Shown: positions 9,821 to 18,211 of the stretch, piece after piece
How positions within the stretch are numbered: position 1 is the first letter of the stretch
How the letters are laid out: each line of letters starts with the position of its first letter
DNA from: DATAYA01 sp036272815
GTDB taxonomy: Bacteria > Pseudomonadota > Alphaproteobacteria > Acetobacterales > Acetobacteraceae
Direction: 5' to 3'
NCBI GenBank assembly: GCA_036272815.1
Contig: DATAYA010000046.1
Location: forward strand, 1-18,283
DNA: 18,283 nt
Position numbers and translations under genes: made by a program
Notes under the pieces: model-generated
Seen by the model: only the letters and a program-made list of their open reading frames with translations
Told to the model about the DNA's origin: nothing
Database searches by the model: none

Positions 9821-11896
9821 GTGGAACACGATCTCGACCGCCTGTCGATCGACACGATGCGCACGCTGGCGATGGATGCCGTGCAGAAGGCCAATTCAGG
9901 CCATCCGGGCACGCCGATGGCGATGGCGCCGGTCGCCTACACGCTCTGGCAGGAGCGGCTGCGCTTTGATCCGGCGGACCCGCTCTGGCCCAACCGCGAC
10001 CGCTTCGTGCTGTCCTGCGGCCACGCCTCGATGCTGCTCTACTCGCTGCTGCACCTGACGCAGACCCGCGCGGTCGCGAAATACGAGGTGCTCGACAAGC
10101 CGACGGTCACGCTGGATGACATCAAGAAGTTCCGGCAGCTCGACAGTTCCACGCCCGGCCATCCCGAGTACCACCTCACCGGCGGCATCGAAGCGACCAC
10201 GGGCCCGCTCGGGCAGGGTGTCGGCATGTCGGTGGGCATGGCGATCGCCGAGCGGTGGCTGGCCACGCGCTACAACCGGCCGGGAAAGGCGCTGATCGAT
10301 TACAGCGTGTTCGCGCTGTGCAGCGACGGCGACATGATGGAGGGCATTTCCGGGGAGGCGGCCTCGATTGCGGGCCACCTCGGGCTGTCCAACCTGTGCT
10401 GGATCTACGACAGCAACCGCATCTCGATCGAGGGCTCGACCGACCTTGCGTTCAGCGAGGACGTGGGTGCGCGGTTCCTCGCCTATGGCTGGAACGTCCG
10501 GCATGTGCGCGACGCGGAGGACCGCGCCTCGCTGCGCGCGGCGCTGGCGGCGTTCGACCGCGAGCAGAGCCACCCGACCATGATTATCGTGCAGAGCCAT
10601 ATCGGCTACGGCGCACCGCACAAGCAGGACACCAAGGAAGCGCATGGGGAGGCGCTTGGGGAGGACGAGGTTCGCCTGACAAAGCGCGTCTATGGCTGGC
10701 CGGAGGATGCGCATTTCCTGGTGCCCGACGGCGTCTACGACCGCTTCGCGCAGGGCATCGGTGCGCGCGGCGCTGAGCTGAACAAGGAATGGCGGGCGCT
10801 GTTCGATCGCTACCGCGCCGAGCATTCCGACCTCGCCGCCGAGTTCGACCGGATGCAACGTCGCGAGCTGCCCGAGGGATGGGAGAGCGCCATTCCGAGC
10901 TTCCCCGCCGACGAGGGCGGCCTCGCGAGCCGCGACTCATCCGGCACGGTGCTGAACAAGCTCGCCGAGGCGATCCCGTTCCTGCTCGGCGGTGCGGCGG
11001 ACCTGTCGCCGTCGACCAAGACGAACCTCAAGTTCAAGGACGCGGGCGACTTCGAGGTGGACAACTATGCCGGGCGCAACTTCCATTTCGGCATCCGCGA
11101 GCACGCGATGGGAGCGATCTGCAACGGCATGGCGCTGTCCAAGCTGCGAGCATACGGTTCGGGCTTCCTGATTTTCTCCAGCTACATGCGGATGCCGATC
11201 CGTCTGTCGGCGCTGATGGAGCTGCCGACCACGTGGATCTTCACCCATGACAGCATCGGCCTCGGCGAGGACGGCCCCACGCACCAGCCGATCGAGCAGC
11301 TCGCGGCCTTGCGCGCAATGCCGGGGATCAACACCATCCGCCCATGCGATGCGAACGAGGTCGCGGAGGCCTGGCGCGTCGTGCTCAAGCTCGAGCACGA
11401 ACCGTGCGCGCTGATCCTGAGCCGGCAGAAGCTGCCGACGCTCGACCGCGCCAAATATGCGGCCGCCTCGGGCCTCGCACGCGGCGCCTACGTGCTCGCC
11501 GACCCGAAGGATGGCCGCCCGGAGGTGATCCTGATCGGCACCGGCAGCGAGGTCTCGCTGTGCGTGCAGGCGCACGAGGCACTCGCGAAAGAGGGCGTGC
11601 GCAGCCGCGTCGTCTCGATGCCGTGCTGGGAAATATACGAAAAGCAGGACCAGGCGTATCGCGACAGCGTGTTGCCGCCGGACATTCTCGGCCGTGTCTC
11701 GGTCGAGCAGGCGGCGGCGTTCGGGTGGGAGCGATACGTCGGCATGAACGGCACGATCATCGGGATGCGCAGCTTCGGTGCGTCGGCGCCGATCAAGATG
11801 CTGCAGGACAAGTTCGGCTTCACGCTGGAGAAAGTCATGGATGCCGCCCGCACGCAGCGCGAGCGCACGCGCGCGCGACGCCAGGCCGCCGAATAG
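9821..11896 (+). CDS. tkt: Transketolase
   Basis: This 691-residue thiamine-diphosphate enzyme moves two-carbon units between ketose and aldose phosphates in the non-oxidative pentose phosphate pathway. The N-terminal domain has KANSGHPGTPM at 23-33, SCGHASMLLYS at 65-75 and GPLGQGVGMSVG at 128-139. The thiamine-binding segment SDGDMMEG is at 168-175, followed by the Asn of YDSNRISIEG (196-205). The middle domain contains the catalytic glutamate in GIREHAMG (Glu427) and HDSIGLGEDGPTHQP at 476-490. The C-terminal domain starts around 550 with GTGSEVSL at 573-580. Length is typical for bacterial transketolase. It is the first gene of the operon; its TAG stop overlaps the AGGGGA ribosome binding site of the next gene, tal-pgi, which starts 10 bp later. 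Confidence 0.97.
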   Translation: MEHDLDRLSIDTMRTLAMDAVQKANSGHPGTPMAMAPVAYTLWQERLRFDPADPLWPNRDRFVLSCGHASMLLYSLLHLTQTRAVAKYEVLDKPTVTLDDIKKFRQLDSSTPGHPEYHLTGGIEATTGPLGQGVGMSVGMAIAERWLATRYNRPGKALIDYSVFALCSDGDMMEGISGEAASIAGHLGLSNLCWIYDSNRISIEGSTDLAFSEDVGARFLAYGWNVRHVRDAEDRASLRAALAAFDREQSHPTMIIVQSHIGYGAPHKQDTKEAHGEALGEDEVRLTKRVYGWPEDAHFLVPDGVYDRFAQGIGARGAELNKEWRALFDRYRAEHSDLAAEFDRMQRRELPEGWESAIPSFPADEGGLASRDSSGTVLNKLAEAIPFLLGGAADLSPSTKTNLKFKDAGDFEVDNYAGRNFHFGIREHAMGAICNGMALSKLRAYGSGFLIFSSYMRMPIRLSALMELPTTWIFTHDSIGLGEDGPTHQPIEQLAALRAMPGINTIRPCDANEVAEAWRVVLKLEHEPCALILSRQKLPTLDRAKYAAASGLARGAYVLADPKDGRPEVILIGTGSEVSLCVQAHEALAKEGVRSRVVSMPCWEIYEKQDQAYRDSVLPPDILGRVSVEQAAAFGWERYVGMNGTIIGMRSFGASAPIKMLQDKFGFTLEKVMDAARTQRERTRARRQAAE

Positions 11897-11906
11897 GGGA
11901 TTGCAG

Positions 11907-14735
11907 ATGAACCCGCTGAAGCAACTGGAACAGGTCGGTCAGTCGCCGTGGCTCGACTACGTCAAGCGCAGCCTCATCGAGAAGGGCGAGTTGCGGACGC
12001 TGATAGAGCGCGACGGGCTGAAGGGCGTCACCTCCAACCCGTCGATCTTCGAGAAGGCAATCGGCGAGAGCGAGGAATATGCCGGCGCCCTGAAGGCATT
12101 CCAGGCGAGCACGGATCACGGTATCTCGGCGATCTACGAGCATCTCGCGATGGCTGACATCCGCGCCGGTGCCGACGTGCTGCGGCCGGTGTGGGAGGCG
12201 AGCGGCGGCCGTGACGGCTACATCAGCCTCGAATGCTCGCCGTATCTCGCGAACGACACCGAGGCGACGATCGACGAGGCGCTGCGGCTGTGGGCGGCGG
12301 TCGATCGGCCGAACCTGATGGTCAAGGTGCCGGGGACGGCCGCGGGTATTCCGGCGATCCGGCAACTGATCGGGCGCGGGCTCAACATCAACGTGACGCT
12401 GCTGTTCTCGGTCGGCATGTATGAGCGCGTGGTCGACGCCTACATCTCGGGACTCGAGGACCTCGCCCGCGCGGGCGGCAATGTCGGCCGCACCGGCAGC
12501 GTCGCGAGCTTCTTCGTCAGCCGCATCGACGCGATGGTGGACAAGGCGCTTGACGGCGCGAAGGACCGTGCGGCCGCCGACCGGCTGCGCGGCAAAGTCG
12601 CAATCGCCAACGCCAAGCGTGCTTATGCGCGCTACAAGGTGCTGTTCTCCGGCCCGCGCTGGGACGGACTGGCGGCCGCAGGCGCCAAGACGCAGCGCCT
12701 GTTGTGGGCGTCGACCAGCACCAAGAACCCGGCCTATCGCGACACGCTCTATGTCGAGCAGCTCATCGGCCGCGACACGGTCAACACCATGCCACCCGCG
12801 ACGATGGACGCGTTTCGCGACCACGGCGAGGTCATCCCCGATGCGATCGAGCGCGACGTTGCGGCAGCCGAGGCGGAGCTTGCCGCCCTGGAGACGCTCG
12901 GCATCTCGCTCGACGGCATCACGACGAAGCTGGTCGAAGACGGCGTACGACAGTTCGCCGATGCGTTCGATGAACTGCTCGGCGCGGTCGCGCGGCGGCG
13001 ACGGACGCTGTTCGAGGGCGATCACGCGAGTCTGACCGTGCATCCGAACGACGACGCGCTGGCCAAGGCCATCGACGAGGAGATGGCGGCATGGCGCCGC
13101 GACGGCCGCATCCGCCGTCTCTGGGCCGGCGACGCGACGCTCTGGACCGGGACCGACGAGGCGCAGTGGACCGGCTGGCTGCATGTCGTGGAACAGCAAC
13201 TCGCCGATGTCGGCGGATTGGAGGCGTTCGCTGCCGAGATGCGCGCCAAGGGCTTCACCGATCTCGTGCTGCTCGGCATGGGCGGGTCGAGTCTCGGGCC
13301 GGAGGTTCTGGCGCAGAGCTTCGGGCAACAGGCGGGCTGGCCGCGCTTCCACATCCTCGACAGCACCGATCCGGCGCAGATCCGCAGCCTCGACGGTGCG
13401 ATCGACATGGCGCACGCGCTGTTCGTGGTGCAGTCGAAGTCCGGCAGCACGCTCGAGCCGAACATCTTCATGGCGCACTTCCTCGACGCCGCTGGGCGCG
13501 TCGTGGGCGTCGGTCACGCGGCGGAGCATTTCGTTGCTGTCACCGATGCCGGCTCGTCCCTGGAGCAGCAGGCGCGGGAACAGAAGTTCGCGCATGTCTT
13601 CCATGGCGTGAAGTCGATCGGCGGCCGGTATTCGGTGCTATCCAATTTCGGCATGGTGCCGGCCGCGGCGATGGGGCTCGAGGTGCGCGCGTTCCTGGAA
13701 ACGACGCAGCAGATGGTGCGTTCCTGCGGTGAGGACGTGCCGCCGGCGGAGAACCCGGGCGTGCAGCTCGGTGTCGCACTCGGTGTCGCGGCGAAGCGTT
13801 TCGGGCGCGACAAGGTGACCATCATCGCTTCCCCCGGAATCGCCGATGTCGGCGCCTGGCTGGAGCAGCTCATCGCCGAGAGCACCGGCAAGCAGGGTCA
13901 CGGTCTGATTCCGGTCGCGGCCGAGCCACTTGCCGCGCCCGACCGGTACGGGCGCGACCGGTTCTTCGCCTATCTGGCGCTCGCCGGGGGCGAGGACGCA
14001 GCGCAGCAGAAGGCAGTCGCCGCGCTCGAGAAGGCGGGGCATCCGGTGGTGCATATCGCGGTGGCGGACGCCATGCATGTCGGGCAGGAGTTCTTCCGCT
14101 GGGAGATCGCGACCGCGGTCGCGGGGTCGGTTATCGGGATCAATCCGTTCAACCAGCCGGACGTCGAGGCAAGCAAGATCAAGACCCGCGCGCTCACCGA
14201 CGAATACGAGAAGTCGGGAACGCTGCCCGCGCCAAAGCCGATCTTCGAGGCCGACGGCATTTCCGTCTTCGCCGATCCGCGCAATGCGGGCGAGCTGGGC
14301 GCGGCGGATTCGCTGGCCGGACTGATGGGCCGGCATCTCGGGCGTTTGCACGACGGAGACTATGTGGCGCTGCTCGCCTACATCGAGCGCAACGCGGCGC
14401 ATACCGAGGCGCTGACCGCGATGCGGGTCCGCATTCGCGATGCGAAGCGGGCCGCGACCTGCGTGGGTTTCGGGCCGCGCTTCCTGCACTCGACCGGGCA
14501 GGCCTACAAGGGCGGCCCCAATTCCGGCGTGTTCATTCAGATCACCTGCGACGATCCGGCCGATCTGCCGGTGCCGGGCCACCGCTACAGCTTTGGTGTG
14601 GTGAAGGCGGCGCAGGCGCAGGGCGATCTCGACGTGCTGGTCGAGCGGGGACGGCGCGCGTTGCGCGTCCACCTGCACGATGTGGAGCGCGGGCTCGCCG
14701 CACTTGCCCGTGCGATCGACGCGGCGGTTGCCTGA
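11907..14735 (+). CDS. Bifunctional transaldolase / glucose-6-phosphate isomerase fusion
   Basis: This is a 942-residue fusion. Residues 1 to about 365 are transaldolase: GVTSNPSIFEKAI at 40-52, the Schiff-base lysine in VKVPGT (Lys140), INVTLLFS at 161-168, SFFVSRID at 201-208 and WASTSTKNP at 267-275. Residues from about 370 to 942 are glucose-6-phosphate isomerase: LGMGGSSLGPEVL at 456-468, the phosphate-binding SKSGST at 510-515, GGRYSVLSNFG at 572-582, and a C-terminal segment GPRFLHSTGQAYKGGP at 856-871 of the type seen in cyanobacterial and fusion isomerases. Both halves keep their motifs, so both activities are expected. One chain could thus make fructose 6-phosphate and convert it to glucose 6-phosphate for the G6PDH encoded downstream. 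Such fusions are known from acetic acid bacteria. The start at ATG 11907 has AGGGGA 6 nt upstream. A plain transaldolase or isomerase label would be incomplete. Confidence 0.96.
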   Translation: MNPLKQLEQVGQSPWLDYVKRSLIEKGELRTLIERDGLKGVTSNPSIFEKAIGESEEYAGALKAFQASTDHGISAIYEHLAMADIRAGADVLRPVWEASGGRDGYISLECSPYLANDTEATIDEALRLWAAVDRPNLMVKVPGTAAGIPAIRQLIGRGLNINVTLLFSVGMYERVVDAYISGLEDLARAGGNVGRTGSVASFFVSRIDAMVDKALDGAKDRAAADRLRGKVAIANAKRAYARYKVLFSGPRWDGLAAAGAKTQRLLWASTSTKNPAYRDTLYVEQLIGRDTVNTMPPATMDAFRDHGEVIPDAIERDVAAAEAELAALETLGISLDGITTKLVEDGVRQFADAFDELLGAVARRRRTLFEGDHASLTVHPNDDALAKAIDEEMAAWRRDGRIRRLWAGDATLWTGTDEAQWTGWLHVVEQQLADVGGLEAFAAEMRAKGFTDLVLLGMGGSSLGPEVLAQSFGQQAGWPRFHILDSTDPAQIRSLDGAIDMAHALFVVQSKSGSTLEPNIFMAHFLDAAGRVVGVGHAAEHFVAVTDAGSSLEQQAREQKFAHVFHGVKSIGGRYSVLSNFGMVPAAAMGLEVRAFLETTQQMVRSCGEDVPPAENPGVQLGVALGVAAKRFGRDKVTIIASPGIADVGAWLEQLIAESTGKQGHGLIPVAAEPLAAPDRYGRDRFFAYLALAGGEDAAQQKAVAALEKAGHPVVHIAVADAMHVGQEFFRWEIATAVAGSVIGINPFNQPDVEASKIKTRALTDEYEKSGTLPAPKPIFEADGISVFADPRNAGELGAADSLAGLMGRHLGRLHDGDYVALLAYIERNAAHTEALTAMRVRIRDAKRAATCVGFGPRFLHSTGQAYKGGPNSGVFIQITCDDPADLPVPGHRYSFGVVKAAQAQGDLDVLVERGRRALRVHLHDVERGLAALARAIDAAVA

Positions 14736-14757
14736 CCAACAGGGAGAGTTCACGGAC

Positions 14758-15759
14758 ATGCAGATCGGCGTGATCGGCCTCGGCCGCATGGGCGGCAACA
14801 TCGTGCGGCGCCTGATGCGCGCAGGACACTCCTGCGTCGTCTATGATGCCAACGCCAAGACGACGCAGGGGCTCGGCGCAGAGGGCGCCCGCGCGGTCGC
14901 GTCCCACGCCGAGATGGTGCAGGCGCTCGGGGCGAGCCCGCGCGCGATCTGGGTGATGCTGCCCGCCGGGCGCATCACCGAGGAGACGATCGACGACCTC
15001 GCTGGAATGATGGGGCGCGGCGACATCATCATCGACGGCGGCAACAGCTTCTACAAAGACGACATCCGCCGCGCGAAGTCGCTGGCGGGGAAGGGCATCG
15101 AGTATGTCGATGTCGGCACCTCGGGCGGCGTCTGGGGGCTTGAGCGCGGATATTGCATGATGATCGGCGGCAAGACCGAGGTGGTGAAGCACCTCGATCC
15201 GATCTTCGCGACACTCGCACCCGGCATCGGCGAGATCACCCGCACACCCGGGCGCGAGAAGCTCGATCCGCGCGCCGAGCAGGGCTACATCCACGCTGGT
15301 CCCCCTGGTGCCGGGCATTTCGTCAAGATGGTCCACAACGGTATCGAATACGGGATCATGCAGGCGTACGCGGAAGGCTTCGACATCCTGCACAACAAAT
15401 CGGGCGAGGAGCTGCCCGCGGACGAGCGCTTCACGCTCAACATGCCCGACATCGCCGAAGTATGGCGGCGCGGCAGTGTTATTTCGTCTTGGCTGCTCGA
15501 CCTCGCGGCGATGGCGCTGGCGAAGAACGAGACGCTGTCGGATTTCTCGGGGTTCGTGCAGGATTCCGGTGAAGGCCGCTGGACAATCCAGGCGGCGATC
15601 GAGGAGGCGGTGCCGGCCGAGGTGCTGTCCGCCGCACTCTACGCGCGGTTCCGCTCGCGCCAGCAGCACACCTATGCGGACAAGATGCTCTCGGCGATGC
15701 GCTTCGGCTTCGGCGGCCACATCGAGGGCCACGAGCCGGCCGCGCCCGCGGCGGGATGA
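14758..15759 (+). CDS. gnd: 6-phosphogluconate dehydrogenase (decarboxylating), short NAD-type
   Basis: This 333-residue enzyme converts 6-phosphogluconate to ribulose 5-phosphate and CO2. The N-terminal Rossmann fold starts at once with IGVIGLGRMGGNI (3-15). The substrate-binding part includes DGGNSFYKDD (93-102) and DVGTSGGVWGLERG (118-131). The catalytic segment is GHFVKMVHNGIEYG (186-199) with Lys190, Asn194 and Glu197. It belongs to the short (about 300-340 residue) class rather than the 470-residue E. coli Gnd class. The second beta strand ends VVYDANAKT (27-35): Asp30 stands where NADP-dependent enzymes have Asn-Arg-Ser/Thr, which predicts NAD+ preference. An AGGGAG site precedes the start by 11 nt, and the gene begins 22 bp after tal-pgi. 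It overlaps zwf by 4 nt (ATGA). Confidence 0.95.
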   Translation: MQIGVIGLGRMGGNIVRRLMRAGHSCVVYDANAKTTQGLGAEGARAVASHAEMVQALGASPRAIWVMLPAGRITEETIDDLAGMMGRGDIIIDGGNSFYKDDIRRAKSLAGKGIEYVDVGTSGGVWGLERGYCMMIGGKTEVVKHLDPIFATLAPGIGEITRTPGREKLDPRAEQGYIHAGPPGAGHFVKMVHNGIEYGIMQAYAEGFDILHNKSGEELPADERFTLNMPDIAEVWRRGSVISSWLLDLAAMALAKNETLSDFSGFVQDSGEGRWTIQAAIEEAVPAEVLSAALYARFRSRQQHTYADKMLSAMRFGFGGHIEGHEPAAPAAG

Positions 15760-17399
15760 GCGGCATGGACCAGCCCCCGCCTGAGCCGCAGGGCAGCCAG
15801 GGCCCGCGCCGCACCCGCATCGTCGCGGCCCCGCCGCGGGCCAAGCCGAAGCCCGCCGATCCGTGTGCGATGGTGATATTCGGGGCCGGCGGCGATCTTA
15901 CCAAGCGGCTGGTGGTGCCGGCGCTGTACAACCTCTCGCTCACCGGCCTGTTGCCGGAGCACTTCGCGCTCATCGGCGTCGACCTCGCGCAGAACACCGC
16001 CGAAGGCTGGCGCGACCATCTGTTCGGGTCGTTGCGCGAATTCGTCGGCAACAAATCGGCAGAGTTCAGCATCGACCATATCGACCAGCCGGCGTGGGAC
16101 CGGCTCGCCGGCTGCATGTCCTACGTGCAGGGCGACCTCACCCAGGACGGGCTGTACGGGAACATCCGCACCGCACTGGGCGAGGCCGAGCAGAAGCACG
16201 GGACCAAGGGCAACGTCATCTTCTATCTCGCCGTCGCCGACCGCTTCTTCGGCCCCGTCGTCGATCGCCTCGGCCAATCGGGTCTCGCGAAGCAGGCGGA
16301 GGCGGACAACAATCCACCCTGCTGGCGCCGCGTGGTGATCGAGAAGCCGTTCGGTCACAGCCTGCAATCGGCGAAGGAGCTGAATGCGCGCGTGCTGAAG
16401 GTGCTGCACGAGGACCAGGTGTTCCGCATCGACCATTTCCTCGGCAAGGAGACGGTGCAGAACATCATGGCGTTCCGGTTCGGCAACGGCCTGTTCGAGC
16501 CGATCTGGAACCGCGAACGGATCGACCATGTGCAGGTGACGGTCGCGGAGACGGTCGGCGTCGAGGGTCGCGGCAAGTTCTACGAACCGACGGGCGCATT
16601 GCGCGACATGGTGCCCAACCACGTCTTCTCGCTGCTGGCAATGGTCGCGATGGAACCGCCCGTGTCGTTCGCGGCCGATGAGATTCGCACCAAGAAAGGC
16701 GCCGTGTTCGCGGCGATGGCGCTGTGCCGGCCGGAGGACGCGGTGCGCGGGCAATACGACGCCGGGACGGTGCTGGGAAAACCCGTGGTCGCCTATCGGT
16801 CAGAGCCGAACGTGGCACCCGACAGCAACACCGAGACCTATGTCGCGATGAAGCTTGGGATCGACAACTGGCGCTGGGCGGGTGTGCCGTTCTATCTGCG
16901 TACCGGCAAATACATGGCGCGGCGCTCGACCGAGATCGCGATCCAGTTCAAGCAGGCGCCGTACGCACCGTTTGACGGCACGCCGGTCAGCGCGCTGCGG
17001 CCGAACTGGCTCGTGATCCAGATCCAGCCGGACGAGGGCATCTCGCTGCAATTCGAGGTCAAGCGCGCCGGCCCGGCGATGGACCTCGCCGCGGTGCGCA
17101 TGAGCTTCCGCTACTCCGACTGGTTCCCGCCGGAACCCAACGTTGGCTACGAGACGCTGCTGTACGACGTCATGATCGGCGACGCCACGCTGTTCCACCG
17201 TGCCGACGAGGTCGAGCGCACCTGGACCATTGTGCAGCCCGTGCTGGATGCATGGGCGGCGGCGAAGGCGGATTTCCCGAACTACACCGCCGGCAGCGAC
17301 GGGCCGAGGGCGGCGGACGAACTGATCGGACGCGGCGGTGGCCGCGCCTGGCGGCCGGTCAGCAATCCCGATGCCGACATCCATGGAGAGGCGCCCTGA
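15756..17399 (+). CDS. zwf: Glucose-6-phosphate 1-dehydrogenase, predicted NAD+-preferring
   Basis: This 547-residue enzyme oxidises glucose 6-phosphate to 6-phosphogluconolactone, the entry step of the oxidative pentose phosphate branch. Motifs are the cofactor loop FGAGGDLTKR at 42-51, EKPFG at 196-200, the active-site signature RIDHFLGKE at 224-232 (Asp226, His227), and RTGK at 382-385. Aligned by eye with Leuconostoc G6PDH, the two residues that hold the NADP+ 2'-phosphate (Thr14, Arg46) correspond to Gly45 and Leu77 here, with Asp76 beside it. This suggests NAD+ is favoured. The first 35 residues are a Pro/Arg/Gln-rich, probably disordered extension before the Rossmann fold. The ATG overlaps the gnd stop (ATGA) and has only a weak ribosome site; ATG 15765 is an alternative start. 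The TGA stop shares one base with the next ATG. Confidence 0.97.
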   Translation: MSGMDQPPPEPQGSQGPRRTRIVAAPPRAKPKPADPCAMVIFGAGGDLTKRLVVPALYNLSLTGLLPEHFALIGVDLAQNTAEGWRDHLFGSLREFVGNKSAEFSIDHIDQPAWDRLAGCMSYVQGDLTQDGLYGNIRTALGEAEQKHGTKGNVIFYLAVADRFFGPVVDRLGQSGLAKQAEADNNPPCWRRVVIEKPFGHSLQSAKELNARVLKVLHEDQVFRIDHFLGKETVQNIMAFRFGNGLFEPIWNRERIDHVQVTVAETVGVEGRGKFYEPTGALRDMVPNHVFSLLAMVAMEPPVSFAADEIRTKKGAVFAAMALCRPEDAVRGQYDAGTVLGKPVVAYRSEPNVAPDSNTETYVAMKLGIDNWRWAGVPFYLRTGKYMARRSTEIAIQFKQAPYAPFDGTPVSALRPNWLVIQIQPDEGISLQFEVKRAGPAMDLAAVRMSFRYSDWFPPEPNVGYETLLYDVMIGDATLFHRADEVERTWTIVQPVLDAWAAAKADFPNYTAGSDGPRAADELIGRGGGRAWRPVSNPDADIHGEAP

Positions 17400-18211
17400 T
17401 GCCCCGCGACATCGCGTTGGTGCTGGCCGACGTGGACGGCACGCTGGTCACGCAAGAGAAGATCCTGACCGAGCAGGCGCAGCAGGCGGTCCGCGCGTTA
17501 CAGGCACGCGGCATCAAGTTCGCCGTGACCAGTGGTCGGCCGCCGCGCGGGATGCACATGATCGCCGAGCCGCTGGGACTGCAGACGCCGATCGCCGGCT
17601 TCAACGGCGGCGTGTTCACCAGGCCCGACTGGACGGTGATCGAGGAACACGCGCTCTCCCCCGAGGCGGCGAAGACGACATTGGAACTCATTCTCGACCA
17701 CAAGCTCGACGCCTGGATCTATACCGGCGAGGACTGGCTGATCCGTGATCCGAAGGCGCCGCACGTCGCACGCGAGGCGTGGACGGTGAAATTCGATGCG
17801 ACGATCGTGCCGAAATTCACCGACGAGCATCTGCACAAGGCGGTGAAGATCGTCGGCGTTTCCGACGACTTCGACCTGGTCGAGAAGACGGAGCAGGCGG
17901 CGCAGCAGGCGCTCGGAAAATCGGCGAGTGCGGCGCGGTCGCAGCCCTACTATCTCGACGTCACCAACCCGCAGGCGAACAAGGGCACGGTGGTCCGGAC
18001 GCTCTCGCGCCTGCTCGACATCGCGCCCGAGCGCATTGCCACAATGGGCGACATGCCGAACGATGTGCTGATGTTCCGGGAGAGCGGCTTTTCGATCGCG
18101 ATGGGCAATGCCAGCGACGCCGTGAAGAAGCAGGCCTCCGCCACCACCGACAGCAACGAGTCCGAAGGTTTCGCGCACGCGGTGCATCGGCTCATCCTGG
18201 GTGACGCCTGA
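17399..18211 (+). CDS. Cof-type HAD-IIB family phosphatase
   Basis: This 270-residue HAD phosphatase has a C2-type cap. Motif I is DVDGT at 11-15 with the nucleophile Asp11 and acid Asp13. Motif II is TSGRPP at 44-49 (Ser45). Motif III is Lys195 in NPQANKGT. Motif IV is GDMPND at 217-222. All catalytic residues are present, and length is typical for the Cof/YidA/SupH group, which dephosphorylates small sugar phosphates and related metabolites. GGAGAGG lies 7 nt before the start. The gene overlaps zwf and the following pgl by one base each (TGATG). Its place between G6PDH and the lactonase suggests a sugar-phosphate substrate tied to the pathway, such as clearing a side product or damaged intermediate. 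That is inference; the sequence does not name the substrate. Confidence 0.92.
   Translation: MPRDIALVLADVDGTLVTQEKILTEQAQQAVRALQARGIKFAVTSGRPPRGMHMIAEPLGLQTPIAGFNGGVFTRPDWTVIEEHALSPEAAKTTLELILDHKLDAWIYTGEDWLIRDPKAPHVAREAWTVKFDATIVPKFTDEHLHKAVKIVGVSDDFDLVEKTEQAAQQALGKSASAARSQPYYLDVTNPQANKGTVVRTLSRLLDIAPERIATMGDMPNDVLMFRESGFSIAMGNASDAVKKQASATTDSNESEGFAHAVHRLILGDA

Noticed and set aside
10322..10345. SDGD in place of GDG at the start of the transketolase thiamine-binding motif
   Set aside because: SDGD-x-MEG variants are common in bacterial transketolases; the metal-binding Asp and downstream Asn are kept.
11835..13604. 589-residue minus-strand open frame opposite the tal-pgi fusion
   Set aside because: It is a shadow of the fusion gene: no recognisable motif and Arg/His/Asp-rich composition, and the plus-strand protein is unambiguous.
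15756..15863. N-terminal extension of G6PDH as a possible targeting signal
   Set aside because: It is Pro/Gln/Arg-rich, has no hydrophobic segment and no twin-arginine signal layout (the RR is not followed by a hydrophobic stretch). It is better explained as a disordered tail or an over-long start.
16425..16451. Phe in RIDHFLGKE where many G6PDHs have Tyr
   Set aside because: The family signature accepts Tyr or Phe at this position, so it is not a meaningful active-site change.
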